The translations under genes and the position numbers were made by a program. Positions 1 through 6,789 of a stretch of 14,451 nucleotides of DNA are shown here, one piece after another. A model generated the notes under the pieces. It saw nothing but the letters and a program-made list of their open reading frames with translations, was not told the DNA's origin and did not search any database. Location of the stretch: the NCBI GenBank assembly GCA_900752015.1, contig CAADTZ010000065.1:1-14451 (forward strand). Direction: 5' to 3'. The first letter of the stretch is position 1. Each line of letters opens with the position of its first letter. Source of the stretch: an uncultured Collinsella sp. (GTDB lineage Bacteria > Actinomycetota > Coriobacteriia > Coriobacteriales > Coriobacteriaceae).

Positions 1-39
1 AGGCAAGGCATGACCAGAAGGTCTATGCCTTGCCTTTTT
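1..39 (+). terminator. Rho-independent terminator of an upstream gene
   Basis: An 11-bp stem (AGGCAAGGCAT with ATGCCTTGCCT) continues into GACC/GGTC with one bulged T and closes on an AGAA loop. A run of five T follows at 35-39. Its position at the window edge means it ends a plus-strand gene lying to the left, outside the window. Confidence 0.8.
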
Positions 40-119
40 CATGCCAACTTGTTCGCTCTGGACGTCGCTCGCTGTCCGTCCTCTGCCTGCGGCGTTGCCT
101 TGCTCCGGATACGGTAGGG

Positions 120-148
120 TAGTCATTGGGGACGTTCTTAAATGACTA
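120..148 (+). repeat. 29-nt dispersed repeat unit, copy 1
   Basis: The unit has 8-bp terminal inverted repeats, TAGTCATT (120-127) and AATGACTA (141-148), around a 13-nt core GGGGACGTTCTTA (128-140). The identical core recurs at 14086-14098, and as its reverse complement within 14114-14152. Relative to the copy at 14078, the left arm changes G to A and the right arm changes C to T, so the arms still pair perfectly. The in-frame ATG at 142 lies inside the right arm. Confidence 0.85.
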
Positions 149-311
149 GTCGAAAGGGACACTCTTGCACCAAATCTGCCGGCCCTCGTCGGGTTCGTAC
201 CTTACTTTACCGAGATAAAGTGAACGTGCAGATTCGTAACCCACTCGCAACCGTTCTATGGCACGATATTGAACGAATGTATGCTATGCGCCCGAGCCTT
301 TCGGGCAGAGT

Positions 312-316
312 GGGAG
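312..316 (+). promoter_or_regulatory. Ribosome binding site deciding the hydratase start
   Basis: GGGAG sits 5 nt before the ATG at 322. The in-frame ATGs at 142, 277 and 286 have no comparable purine-rich motif at normal spacing. The family N-terminus, as I recall it, also begins at Met-Val-Lys-Leu. Confidence 0.65.
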
Positions 317-321
317 ACAGT

Positions 322-2622
322 ATGGTCAAGCTGTACGAGGACGGCATCTACCTGCGCGGCGGCAGCGAGGTTGTGCCTGCGGCCGAGGCTGCCGAGCGCG
401 GCATTACGCAGACGCCCGAGGATGCCAAGCGCGGCACCATCGCGTATTCGATCCTCCAGGCACACAATACGTCCGGCGACCCCGAGGCGCTCAAGATTCG
501 CTTCGATGCCATGGCGAGTCACGACATCACCTTTGTCGGCATCATCCAGACGGCGCGCGCCTCGGGCATGGAGCAGTTCCCGCTGCCCTACGTGCTCACC
601 AACTGCCACAACTCGCTGTGTGCTGTGGGCGGTACCATCAACGAGGACGACCACGTCTTCGGTCTCTCGGCTGCCAAAAAGTACGGCGGCATCTTCGTTC
701 CGCCGCACATCGCCGTCATCCACTCCTTTATGCGTGAGAACTTTGCCGGCTGCGGCAAGATGATCTTGGGCTCCGACTCGCACACCCGCTACGGCGCCCT
801 GGGCACCATGGCCGTGGGCGAGGGCGGCGGGGAGCTGGCCAAGCAGCTGCTGCGTGACACCTACGATGTCGCCTATCCCGGCGTTGTCGCCATCTACCTC
901 ACGGGCGCACCGCGCCCCGGCGTCGGCCCGCACGACGTGGCGCTCGCCATCATCCGTGCCGTCTTTGCCAAGGGCTACGTTAAGAACAAGGTCATGGAGT
1001 TTGTGGGCCCCGGCATCGCGAGCATGACGACTGACTACCGCAACGGCGTCGACGTCATGACTACCGAGACCACCTGCCTGTCGAGCATCTGGGCCACCGA
1101 CGAGGACACGCACGCGTTTTTGGCCATGCACGGCCGCGGCGACGACTACCGCGAGCTCAAGCCCGCCGATGTCGCCTACTACGACGGCTGTGTCGAGGTC
1201 GATCTGTCGAGCATCAAGCCCATGATCGCGCTGCCGTTCCATCCTTCCAACGGCTTTGAGATCGACGAGCTCAACGAGAACCTCGAGGACATCCTGCATG
1301 AGGTGGAGCTCGAGGCTGCCAAGATCGGCGAAGGCAAGACGCACTTTAGCCTGCTCGACAAGATCGTCGACGGCAAGCTGCACGTGCAGCAGGGCGTTAT
1401 CGCCGGCTGCTCGGGCGGCAACTACGACTCCGTGGTCCAGGCCGCCCGCGTGCTCAAGGGCGCCAACACCGGCTGCGGCGAGTTCTCGCTGTCGGTCTAT
1501 CCCACGAGCCAGCCCGTGGCACTCGAGCTTACACGCCGCGGCTATATCTACGACCTCATGGAGGCCGGTGCGATCGTTCGCACGGCGTTCTGCGGCCCGT
1601 GCTTCGGCGCCGGCGACACGCCTGCCAACAACGGCCTGTCCATCCGCCACACCACGCGCAATTTCCCCAACCGCGAGGGTTCCAAGCCGGGTAATGGCCA
1701 GCTGAGCGCCGTGGCCCTGATGGATGCCCGCTCCATTGCGGCGACAGCTGCCAACGGCGGCGTCCTGACGTCGGCGACCGACCTGCCCGAAGACACTTGG
1801 GACGAGGCCTGCGAGTACACCTTTGACGATGCGCCGTACAAAAAGCGCGTGTACTGGGGCTTTGGCAAGGCGGAGCCTGCCGACGAGCTGGTCGAAGGCC
1901 CCAACATCAAGCCGTGGCCCGCGATGGAGCCCCTCGGCGACGACATCCTGCTCAAGGTGTGCTCCAAGATCATGGACCCGGTCACCACGACCGACGAGCT
2001 CATTCCCTCGGGTGAGACGAGCTCCTTCCGCTCCAACCCGCTGGGTCTGGCCGAGTTTACGCTCAGCCGCCGCGATCCGGCCTACGTCGGTCGTTCCAAG
2101 GAGGTCGACGCCGTGGAGAAGCGTCGCGTGGCCGGCGAGGCCGCGGGCGACCTGGCGGCGCTCGATGCCGAACTTGCCGGCGTGTTTGAGGCGCTGGCCG
2201 GCGCGGGTGTCGCGGTCGATGCCAAGGCGACCGAGTACGGCTCTATGCTCTATGCCAAGAAGCCCGGTGACGGTTCTGCCCGCGAGCAGGCCGCGAGCTG
2301 TCAGCGCGTGATTGGCGGCTTGGCCAACATCGTCCACGAGTACGCCACCAAGCGCTATCGCTCCAACGTGATGAACTGGGGCATGGTGCCCTTCCAGATG
2401 GAGGCCGAGCCCAACTTTGAGGTGGGCGACTACGTCTTTGTGCCGGGTATCCGCGCCGCGCTCGACGGCGACCTGAAGGACATCGCCGCTTACGTGGTTC
2501 GCGCCGATGGTGCGGTCGAGCAGATTGAGCTTTACATTGCCGATATGACGGCAGAGGAGCGCGCCATCGTCAAGGCCGGCTGCCTGATCAACTACAACAA
2601 GTTCAAGGCCGCTGCCGAGTAA
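322..2622 (+). CDS. Aconitase-superfamily hydratase (YbhJ-like), 4Fe-4S
   Basis: A 766-residue cytoplasmic enzyme of the aconitase superfamily, expected to carry out a dehydration/rehydration on a hydroxy-carboxylic acid. The substrate is not evident. Visible signatures are GSDSHT at residues 150-155, followed by a glycine-rich stretch. The likely cluster ligands are Cys363 (AGCSGGN, equivalent to the aconitase GSCTN motif), Cys424 and Cys427 (CGPCFG). A further conserved-looking Cys252 lies in a TTETTC stretch. The C-terminal part (about 500-766) contains PSGETSSFRSNP and should be the swivelling domain. The protein resembles the unassigned 'hydratase'/YbhJ branch more than classical AcnA or AcnB, so 'aconitate hydratase' would over-call it. 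It stands alone: no TCA-cycle or leucine-pathway genes are nearby. The start at 322 was chosen over an open frame reaching 142, because the upstream ATG lies inside a dispersed repeat. Confidence 0.88.
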   Translation: MVKLYEDGIYLRGGSEVVPAAEAAERGITQTPEDAKRGTIAYSILQAHNTSGDPEALKIRFDAMASHDITFVGIIQTARASGMEQFPLPYVLTNCHNSLCAVGGTINEDDHVFGLSAAKKYGGIFVPPHIAVIHSFMRENFAGCGKMILGSDSHTRYGALGTMAVGEGGGELAKQLLRDTYDVAYPGVVAIYLTGAPRPGVGPHDVALAIIRAVFAKGYVKNKVMEFVGPGIASMTTDYRNGVDVMTTETTCLSSIWATDEDTHAFLAMHGRGDDYRELKPADVAYYDGCVEVDLSSIKPMIALPFHPSNGFEIDELNENLEDILHEVELEAAKIGEGKTHFSLLDKIVDGKLHVQQGVIAGCSGGNYDSVVQAARVLKGANTGCGEFSLSVYPTSQPVALELTRRGYIYDLMEAGAIVRTAFCGPCFGAGDTPANNGLSIRHTTRNFPNREGSKPGNGQLSAVALMDARSIAATAANGGVLTSATDLPEDTWDEACEYTFDDAPYKKRVYWGFGKAEPADELVEGPNIKPWPAMEPLGDDILLKVCSKIMDPVTTTDELIPSGETSSFRSNPLGLAEFTLSRRDPAYVGRSKEVDAVEKRRVAGEAAGDLAALDAELAGVFEALAGAGVAVDAKATEYGSMLYAKKPGDGSAREQAASCQRVIGGLANIVHEYATKRYRSNVMNWGMVPFQMEAEPNFEVGDYVFVPGIRAALDGDLKDIAAYVVRADGAVEQIELYIADMTAEERAIVKAGCLINYNKFKAAAE

Positions 2623-2637
2623 CGCACTTAATTGTCC

Positions 2638-2711
2638 GCCCGGGGCTTACCCTTTCCCGCCCGCTCACGCGCTTCGCGAGGGTCGCGTTCGGGAGAGGGT
2701 AAGCCCTGGGC
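2638..2711. repeat. Long imperfect inverted repeat after the hydratase
   Basis: Arms 2638-2659 and 2690-2711 pair at 20 of 22 positions around shared GGGCTTACCCT / AGGGTAAGCCC cores. The two mismatches would be G-U wobbles in a plus-strand transcript. The 30-nt middle contains a smaller CGCG-CTT-CGCG hairpin. There is no T run next to it, so it is not a classical terminator. It lies in the 3' untranslated region of the hydratase, before the real terminator, and looks like a REP-type dispersed element. Confidence 0.8.
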
Positions 2712-2768
2712 TACATTTCTGCGTTCTCGTTGGGTCTTGAGGGACGCTAATAAATAGACTTGCTTGAT

Positions 2769-2799
2769 GCCGCCTCTGTTATCGGGGCGGCTTCTTTTT
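2769..2799 (+). terminator. Rho-independent terminator of the hydratase
   Basis: GCCGCC (2769-2774) pairs with GGCGGC (2786-2791), followed by TTCTTTTT. It lies 147 bp after the hydratase stop codon and is the first canonical plus-strand terminator there. Confidence 0.8.
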
Positions 2800-2841
2800 G
2801 TCGAAAACCGCCACAAAGGGGGCAGGCACCTTTGTGGTGGT
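2800..2841. repeat. CCACAAAGG hairpin repeat, copy 1
   Basis: Arms 2807-2819 and 2829-2841 (ACCGCCACAAAGG against CCTTTGTGGTGGT) pair at 12 of 13 positions around a 9-nt loop. The left flank GTCGAAAACC is shared with copy 2 at 3668. On the minus strand the hairpin is followed by TTTTCG, so it may also end transcription of the minus-strand gene that stops at 2896. Confidence 0.8.
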
Positions 2842-2895
2842 GGGGAACGAGCTCGATGTTGTTGTGATTGTTGAGCGGTATGTTAATGAGCGTCT

Positions 2896-3564
2896 CTACA
2901 GGATTTCATCTGGGCTGGCGGGCTTGGTTGTTTTGGGGATGCCGAGTTTGGATGACGCGAAATCGTCAACATTGTCCTTAATTCCGTCTTTGGTGTAGAC
3001 AGTGACCATATAGGTGCTGTGTCCGAATTCGCCCTTGTCGCGTGTTGCCCAGGCATCCCAGTAGGCGGCCCTGTTTCGCCTTTTGATTTTTCCGACACGG
3101 CGGAGTTCTGTTCGCTTTAATTTCTGGTTGCTATAGATGGTTCGACCGGCCTCCTCGGTGAGCCCGCACTGTCCAAGCATCTTGTCGAGGACTTGGTTCA
3201 TGTGGCGCTCATCGGTGTTTGGTGCGTAGTCGTAGGCAAGGCCGATGGAGTCGAGTGGCTGGGCGTCGATTAGATAGTTTAGCGCCTGAGGTTCAAGGCA
3301 GAAATAGGGGGAGCATCCGTCGATCTGACCGAGCAACGGTAACTTGGACTGCCAAAGTCCGGTGGGAATTGCATATTCGTAGAACACGCCACGGCAGACA
3401 AAGGAGAGCGAGGTGGCACGCGAGCCGGCGTCGATCATCCCGCAAAGATCGAAGGGCGAGGCGATACCAAAAGAAAAGGGCGTGATGACGATAAGGAAGA
3501 GCATCACGATGGGTATGGCGAGAATGGCGATGACGTTGCGACCGGTGGAATGAGGCGGCTTCAT
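2896..3564 (-). CDS. Hypothetical membrane-anchored protein
   Basis: I do not recognise this 222-residue protein. Residues 10-28 form one strongly hydrophobic segment after a short basic N-terminus. It could be a signal anchor, or a signal peptide cleaved near residue 35 (after Gly-Ile-Ala). The rest should face outward and contains several cysteines (for example near GCSPYFCLE) that could form disulfides. It ends with a basic then acidic hydrophilic tail. The start at 3564 is preferred over an ATG six codons upstream because AGGAG lies 5 nt before it. By eye the gene is clearly less GC-rich than the hydratase and clpB. It has no operon partner and is bracketed by two same-orientation hairpin repeats (2800 and 3668). 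This suggests acquired DNA, but base composition was not computed. Confidence 0.7.
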   Translation of the reverse strand: MKPPHSTGRNVIAILAIPIVMLFLIVITPFSFGIASPFDLCGMIDAGSRATSLSFVCRGVFYEYAIPTGLWQSKLPLLGQIDGCSPYFCLEPQALNYLIDAQPLDSIGLAYDYAPNTDERHMNQVLDKMLGQCGLTEEAGRTIYSNQKLKRTELRRVGKIKRRNRAAYWDAWATRDKGEFGHSTYMVTVYTKDGIKDNVDDFASSKLGIPKTTKPASPDEIL

Positions 3565-3667
3565 ATGCGCTCCTCGAGACAAAGATCTGTTGAGGATAGG
3601 CAGAAATGGATATGTTCAGAGAACAATTCAAGTTTAATCTCATGGCGCGAGATGGTCGACCGTTAGC

Positions 3668-3710
3668 GTCGAAAACCACCACAAAGGTGCCTTTCCCCTT
3701 TGTGGTGGTT
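3668..3710. repeat. CCACAAAGG hairpin repeat, copy 2
   Basis: A perfect 14-bp inverted repeat: AACCACCACAAAGG (3674-3687) with CCTTTGTGGTGGTT (3697-3710), 9-nt loop. The 20-nt stretch 3668-3687 matches 2800-2819 with one difference and in the same orientation, so the two copies are also direct repeats about 868 bp apart. Confidence 0.85.
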
Positions 3711-3714
3711 CTCG

Positions 3715-3779
3715 GTTTGTCTCGATTTGTAACAGATAGAGCTCTATTTGCCGAGTAGATGTTACAGATTGAGACAAAC
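3715..3779. repeat. GTCTC...GAGAC hairpin repeat, copy 1
   Basis: Arms 3715-3734 and 3760-3779 pair at 18 of 20 positions. The outer part is GTTTGTCTC against GAGACAAAC and the inner part ends TGTAACA against TGTTACA. Both mismatches would be G-U wobbles in plus-strand RNA. The 25-nt loop shows no obvious similarity to that of copy 2. Confidence 0.85.
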
Positions 3780-3798
3780 GGGTGCCGCTGAACAATTC

Positions 3799-3855
3799 GT
3801 CTCGATTTGTAACATCTGGAGTCAGAAACGGTCGATAGATGTTACAGATTGAGAC
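3799..3855. repeat. GTCTC...GAGAC hairpin repeat, copy 2
   Basis: Arms 3799-3817 and 3837-3855 pair at 17 of 19 positions, with the same two wobble positions as copy 1. The core TGTAACATCT pairs with AGATGTTACA. It begins 19 bp after copy 1 ends. The arms are conserved between copies while the loops differ, which points to selection on the stem or to duplication of a stem-defined element. Confidence 0.85.
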
Positions 3856-3916
3856 GGTAGCGCACCTGTGCGGCGGCGGGCCGACATCTTTACCCCTATC
3901 TCTCAATCACTCAGAA

Positions 3917-3954
3917 AATCTTATATATAGAGACTTAGATTTGTGTATAAGATT
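3917..3954. promoter_or_regulatory. AT-rich palindrome, possible clpB operator/promoter
   Basis: AATCTTATA (3917-3925) and TATAAGATT (3946-3954) form a perfect 9-bp inverted repeat with 20-nt spacing, in an AT-rich patch 78 bp before the clpB start. The right arm contains TATAAG, a possible -10 hexamer, but I found no good -35 at 16-18 nt. Promoter or repressor site is inference. Confidence 0.35.
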
Positions 3955-3992
3955 GCGCAAAGCTGGCAACAATACTTCTCGAACAACGTGAA

Positions 3993-4010
3993 GCCGCCCC
4001 GTAGGGCGGC
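3993..4010 (+). promoter_or_regulatory. GC hairpin in the clpB leader
   Basis: GCCGCCC and GGGCGGC form a perfect 7-bp stem with a CGTA loop. It ends 11 nt before the AGGTG ribosome binding site (4022-4026). There is no T run, so it is not a complete terminator. It could stabilise the mRNA or shape translation of clpB. Confidence 0.45.
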
Positions 4011-4031
4011 CGCCCCAAGAGAGGTGATTCC

Positions 4032-6659
4032 ATGAGAATCGATAAGCTAGCAATGACGTCGCGCGAGGCGTTGCAGACTGCCATGAGCACGGCCGCTGAC
4101 GCGCAGGCCGGCGCGGTGGAGCCGATTCATCTGCTGTCTGCCCTGCTCGGTGCCGGCGAGCGCAATATCTCCGTGATCATCGAGCGCATCGGTGCCGACC
4201 CGGCTCAGCTCGCACGCTCCACACAGGATGCCATCGACCACGCGCCCAAGGTTTCGGGCGAGGGCCAGCAGATGGGCCTGTCCAACGAGCTCGTCCGCGT
4301 CATCGAAAAGGCCGAGAAGAAGGCCACCAAGATGGGCGACAGCTTTGTGGTGACTGAGCATCTGCTGATGGCGCTTGCCGAGGACAAGGGCGAGGCGGGC
4401 CGCGTGCTGCGCGACGCCGGCGTCACCAAGGAGCGCATCGAGCAAGTCTACGAGGAGCTGCGTGGCGATGACCGCGTGACGTCTGCCGAGGACAAGACTC
4501 AGTTTGAGGCACTGGAGCAGTACGGTCGCAACATCTGCGACCTCGCCCGTGCCGGCAAGCTCGACCCGGTCATCGGTCGTACCGACGAGATTCGCCGTAC
4601 CATCCAGGTCCTGTCCCGTCGCACCAAGAACAACCCCGTGCTCATCGGTGAGCCGGGCGTCGGCAAGACGGCCATCGTCGAGGGCATCGCCCAGCGCATC
4701 GTGGCCGGCGACGTGCCGAGCACCCTGCGCGACCGCGACCTCATCGAGCTCGACATGAGCGCGCTGGTCGCCGGTGCCAAGTACCGCGGCGAGTTCGAGG
4801 ACCGCTTGAAGGCTGTACTCAAGGAAGTCCAAAAGTCCGAAGGCAAGGTCATCCTGTTCATCGATGAGCTCCACACCATCGTGGGCGCGGGTGCCACCGA
4901 GGGCTCCATGGACGCCGGCAACATCCTCAAGCCGGCGCTCGCCCGTGGCGACCTGCATGCAATTGGCGCGACCACGCTCGACGAATACCGCAAGTACATC
5001 GAGAAGGACGCGGCACTTGCCCGTCGTTTCCAGACCGTGATGGTGAGCGAGCCTACCGTCGAGGACACCATTTCGATCCTGCGTGGCCTGAAGGAGAAGT
5101 ACGAGATCTTCCACGGCGTGCATATCACCGATAGCGCGCTCGTGGCAGCTGCCGACCTCTCCGATCGCTACATCGCCGACCGCTTCCTGCCCGACAAGGC
5201 CATCGATCTGGTCGATGAGGCGGCAAGCCGCCTGCGCATGGAGCTCGACAGCATGCCGGTCGAGATCGACGCCACCACGCGTCAGCTCACCCAGCTGCAG
5301 ATCGAGGAGCAGGCGCTCATGAAGGAGACCGATGACGCCTCCAAGGAGCGTCTGGAGGCCCTGCGCCAAGAGATCGCCGAGGTCCAGGAAAAGCTCAACG
5401 TGCAAAAGGCCGGCTGGCTCAACCAAAAGAACGCCATCGACCACGTACAGGAGCTCAAGGGGCAGCTCGACGAGGCCAAGAGCGAAGAGGAGCGCGCGAC
5501 GCGCAACGGCGACCTGGGCCGTGCGTCCGAGCTGCGCTACTCCGTGATTCCGGGCCTGCAGCAGCAGATTCAGGATTCCGAGGCTGCGCTCGAGGCGCAA
5601 AAGCGGCAGGACGGCGAGGGCCTCAACGAACAGGTGACCTCCGATGAGATCGCCGAGGTCGTGAGCGCCTGGACCGGCGTGCCCGTCTCCAAGATGATGC
5701 AGGGCGAGCTCGACAAGCTGAAGGGCTTGGAGGGCGAGCTGCATAAGCGCGTCATCGGCCAGGACGAGGCCGTCTCCGCCGTCGCCGCGGCCGTGCGTCG
5801 CAGCCGTGCGGGCCTCTCCGATCCGGACAAGCCCATCGGCAGCTTCTTCTTCCTGGGCCCCACCGGCGTGGGCAAGACCGAGCTCGCCAAGGCACTGGCC
5901 GAGTGCCTGTTCGATGACGAGCGTGCGCTCGTGCGTATCGACATGTCCGAGTACATGGAGAAATTCAGCGTCCAGCGTCTGATCGGTGCGCCCCCGGGAT
6001 ACGTGGGCTACGACGAGGGCGGCCAGCTCACTGAGGCCGTTCGCCGTCGTCCGTACTCCGTGATCTTGCTCGACGAGATGGAGAAGGCCCATCCGGATGT
6101 CTTCAACGTGCTGCTGCAGGTGCTCGACGACGGCCGCCTGACCGACGGTCAGGGTCGCCAGGTGTCCTTCAAGAACACGATCATCATCATGACGAGCAAC
6201 GTGGGCTCCAAGGCTATTGCCGAGCTTTCCGGCAAGGACGAGGAGGAGATGCGCCATCAGGTCGACGCGGCCATGGCTCAGACCTTCCGCCCCGAGTTCC
6301 TCAACCGTATCGACGATATCGTGGTGTTCCATCCGCTTGGCATGGCGCAGATCGAGAAGATCGTCGATATTCAGCTCGCCGACGTCCGTGCACGTCTGGC
6401 CAAGGAACGCATGACGCTTGCCATCACCCCGGCGGCCAAGCAGATGCTCGCCGTGGGCGGCCTGGATCCGGTCTTTGGTGCCCGTCCGCTCAAGCGTCTG
6501 GTGCAGCGTGAGGTTGTCGATGCCATCGCCGCCGCCATCATCGACGGCATGGTGCGCGAGGGCGATCAGGTGACGGTCGATGTCGATAAGGACGGTGGCT
6601 TTACCGTCGTGTGCGACAACACGCCGGCAGCCACCTACGAGGTCCCCGACGCCGAGTAA
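4032..6659 (+). CDS. clpB: ATP-dependent disaggregase ClpB
   Basis: An 875-residue Hsp100 chaperone that threads aggregated proteins through a hexameric ring, normally working with DnaK/DnaJ/GrpE in the cytoplasm. All family parts are present. The N-terminal Clp repeat domain spans about 6-145. NBD1 has Walker A GEPGVGKT (206-213), pore tyrosine Y251 in KYRGEFE and Walker B LFIDELH (275-281). The coiled-coil middle domain (about 396-525) distinguishes ClpB from ClpA and ClpC. NBD2 has Walker A GPTGVGKT (609-616), pore tyrosine Y657 in PPGYVGY and Walker B LLDEMEKAH (near 679-687). Its end carries RPEFLNRID and FGARPLKR. No ClpP-binding loop was noted. Length is close to the 857 residues of E. 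coli ClpB. The ATG at 4032 follows AGGTG by 5 nt. The gene is monocistronic, with its own terminator at 6705. No known heat-shock operator was recognised upstream. Confidence 0.98.
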   Translation: MRIDKLAMTSREALQTAMSTAADAQAGAVEPIHLLSALLGAGERNISVIIERIGADPAQLARSTQDAIDHAPKVSGEGQQMGLSNELVRVIEKAEKKATKMGDSFVVTEHLLMALAEDKGEAGRVLRDAGVTKERIEQVYEELRGDDRVTSAEDKTQFEALEQYGRNICDLARAGKLDPVIGRTDEIRRTIQVLSRRTKNNPVLIGEPGVGKTAIVEGIAQRIVAGDVPSTLRDRDLIELDMSALVAGAKYRGEFEDRLKAVLKEVQKSEGKVILFIDELHTIVGAGATEGSMDAGNILKPALARGDLHAIGATTLDEYRKYIEKDAALARRFQTVMVSEPTVEDTISILRGLKEKYEIFHGVHITDSALVAAADLSDRYIADRFLPDKAIDLVDEAASRLRMELDSMPVEIDATTRQLTQLQIEEQALMKETDDASKERLEALRQEIAEVQEKLNVQKAGWLNQKNAIDHVQELKGQLDEAKSEEERATRNGDLGRASELRYSVIPGLQQQIQDSEAALEAQKRQDGEGLNEQVTSDEIAEVVSAWTGVPVSKMMQGELDKLKGLEGELHKRVIGQDEAVSAVAAAVRRSRAGLSDPDKPIGSFFFLGPTGVGKTELAKALAECLFDDERALVRIDMSEYMEKFSVQRLIGAPPGYVGYDEGGQLTEAVRRRPYSVILLDEMEKAHPDVFNVLLQVLDDGRLTDGQGRQVSFKNTIIIMTSNVGSKAIAELSGKDEEEMRHQVDAAMAQTFRPEFLNRIDDIVVFHPLGMAQIEKIVDIQLADVRARLAKERMTLAITPAAKQMLAVGGLDPVFGARPLKRLVQREVVDAIAAAIIDGMVREGDQVTVDVDKDGGFTVVCDNTPAATYEVPDAE

Positions 6660-6704
6660 ATTTTGGGGCCGGCTTTAAAACCGCCCCTCATCGCAAAACG
6701 CCAA

Positions 6705-6739
6705 GGGCGGCGGATCCAATCGGGTCCGCCGCCCTTTTT
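6705..6739 (+). terminator. Rho-independent terminator of clpB
   Basis: GGGCGGCGGATCC (6705-6717) pairs with GGGTCCGCCGCCC (6722-6734), with one T-G pair and a 4-nt loop, followed by five T. It begins 46 bp after the clpB stop. Confidence 0.92.
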
Positions 6740-6775
6740 CGTGCGACAATCGATGATGTTGAGCGGATGCGATGC

Positions 6776-6781
6776 AAGGAG
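6776..6781 (+). promoter_or_regulatory. Ribosome binding site deciding the start of the 64-residue protein
   Basis: AAGGAG lies 8 nt before the ATG at 6790 and only 2 nt before the ATG at 6784. It overlaps the frame that would start at 6772. The start at 6790 is therefore the best choice. Confidence 0.75.
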
Positions 6782-6789
6782 CTATGCAG

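Larger units (their letters stand above)
40..321. other. Intergenic and leader region before the hydratase
   Basis: About 280 bases with no convincing gene of their own. It holds one copy of the 29-nt dispersed repeat (120-148) and a small hairpin at 290-306 (GCCCGA, 5-nt loop, TCGGGC) just ahead of the hydratase ribosome binding site. The hydratase reading frame stays open back to an ATG at 142, but that ATG is part of the repeat. I saw no convincing -35/-10 pair. Confidence 0.5.
3565..4031. other. Repeat-rich intergenic region before clpB
   Basis: 467 bases without a credible gene. In order it holds the divergent gene's ribosome binding site (AGGAG on the minus strand, 3570-3574), a CCACAAAGG hairpin (3668-3710), two tandem GTCTC...GAGAC hairpins (3715-3779 and 3799-3855), an AT-rich palindrome (3917-3954), a GC hairpin (3993-4010) and the clpB ribosome binding site. 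I saw no CIRCE element (TTAGCACTC-N9-GAGTGCTAA) and no HspR/HAIR site (CTTGAGT-N7-ACTCAAG). Confidence 0.75.

Noticed and set aside
256..2337. Long antisense open frame opposite the hydratase
   Set aside because: Typical shadow of a high-GC gene: low-complexity Ala/Gly/Arg/His/Leu composition with no recognisable domain, fully opposite a clear enzyme.
2798..2998. 66-codon plus-strand frame starting in the hairpin repeat
   Set aside because: The start lies in a terminator T run and the repeat arm; it overlaps the minus-strand gene end.
3880..4030. CIRCE, HAIR or CtsR operator before clpB
   Set aside because: Read through for TTAGCACTC/GAGTGCTAA, CTTGAGT/ACTCAAG and GGTCAAA-type repeats; none present.
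4047..6332. Long antisense open frame opposite clpB
   Set aside because: Same shadow pattern; the sense strand encodes every ClpB motif.
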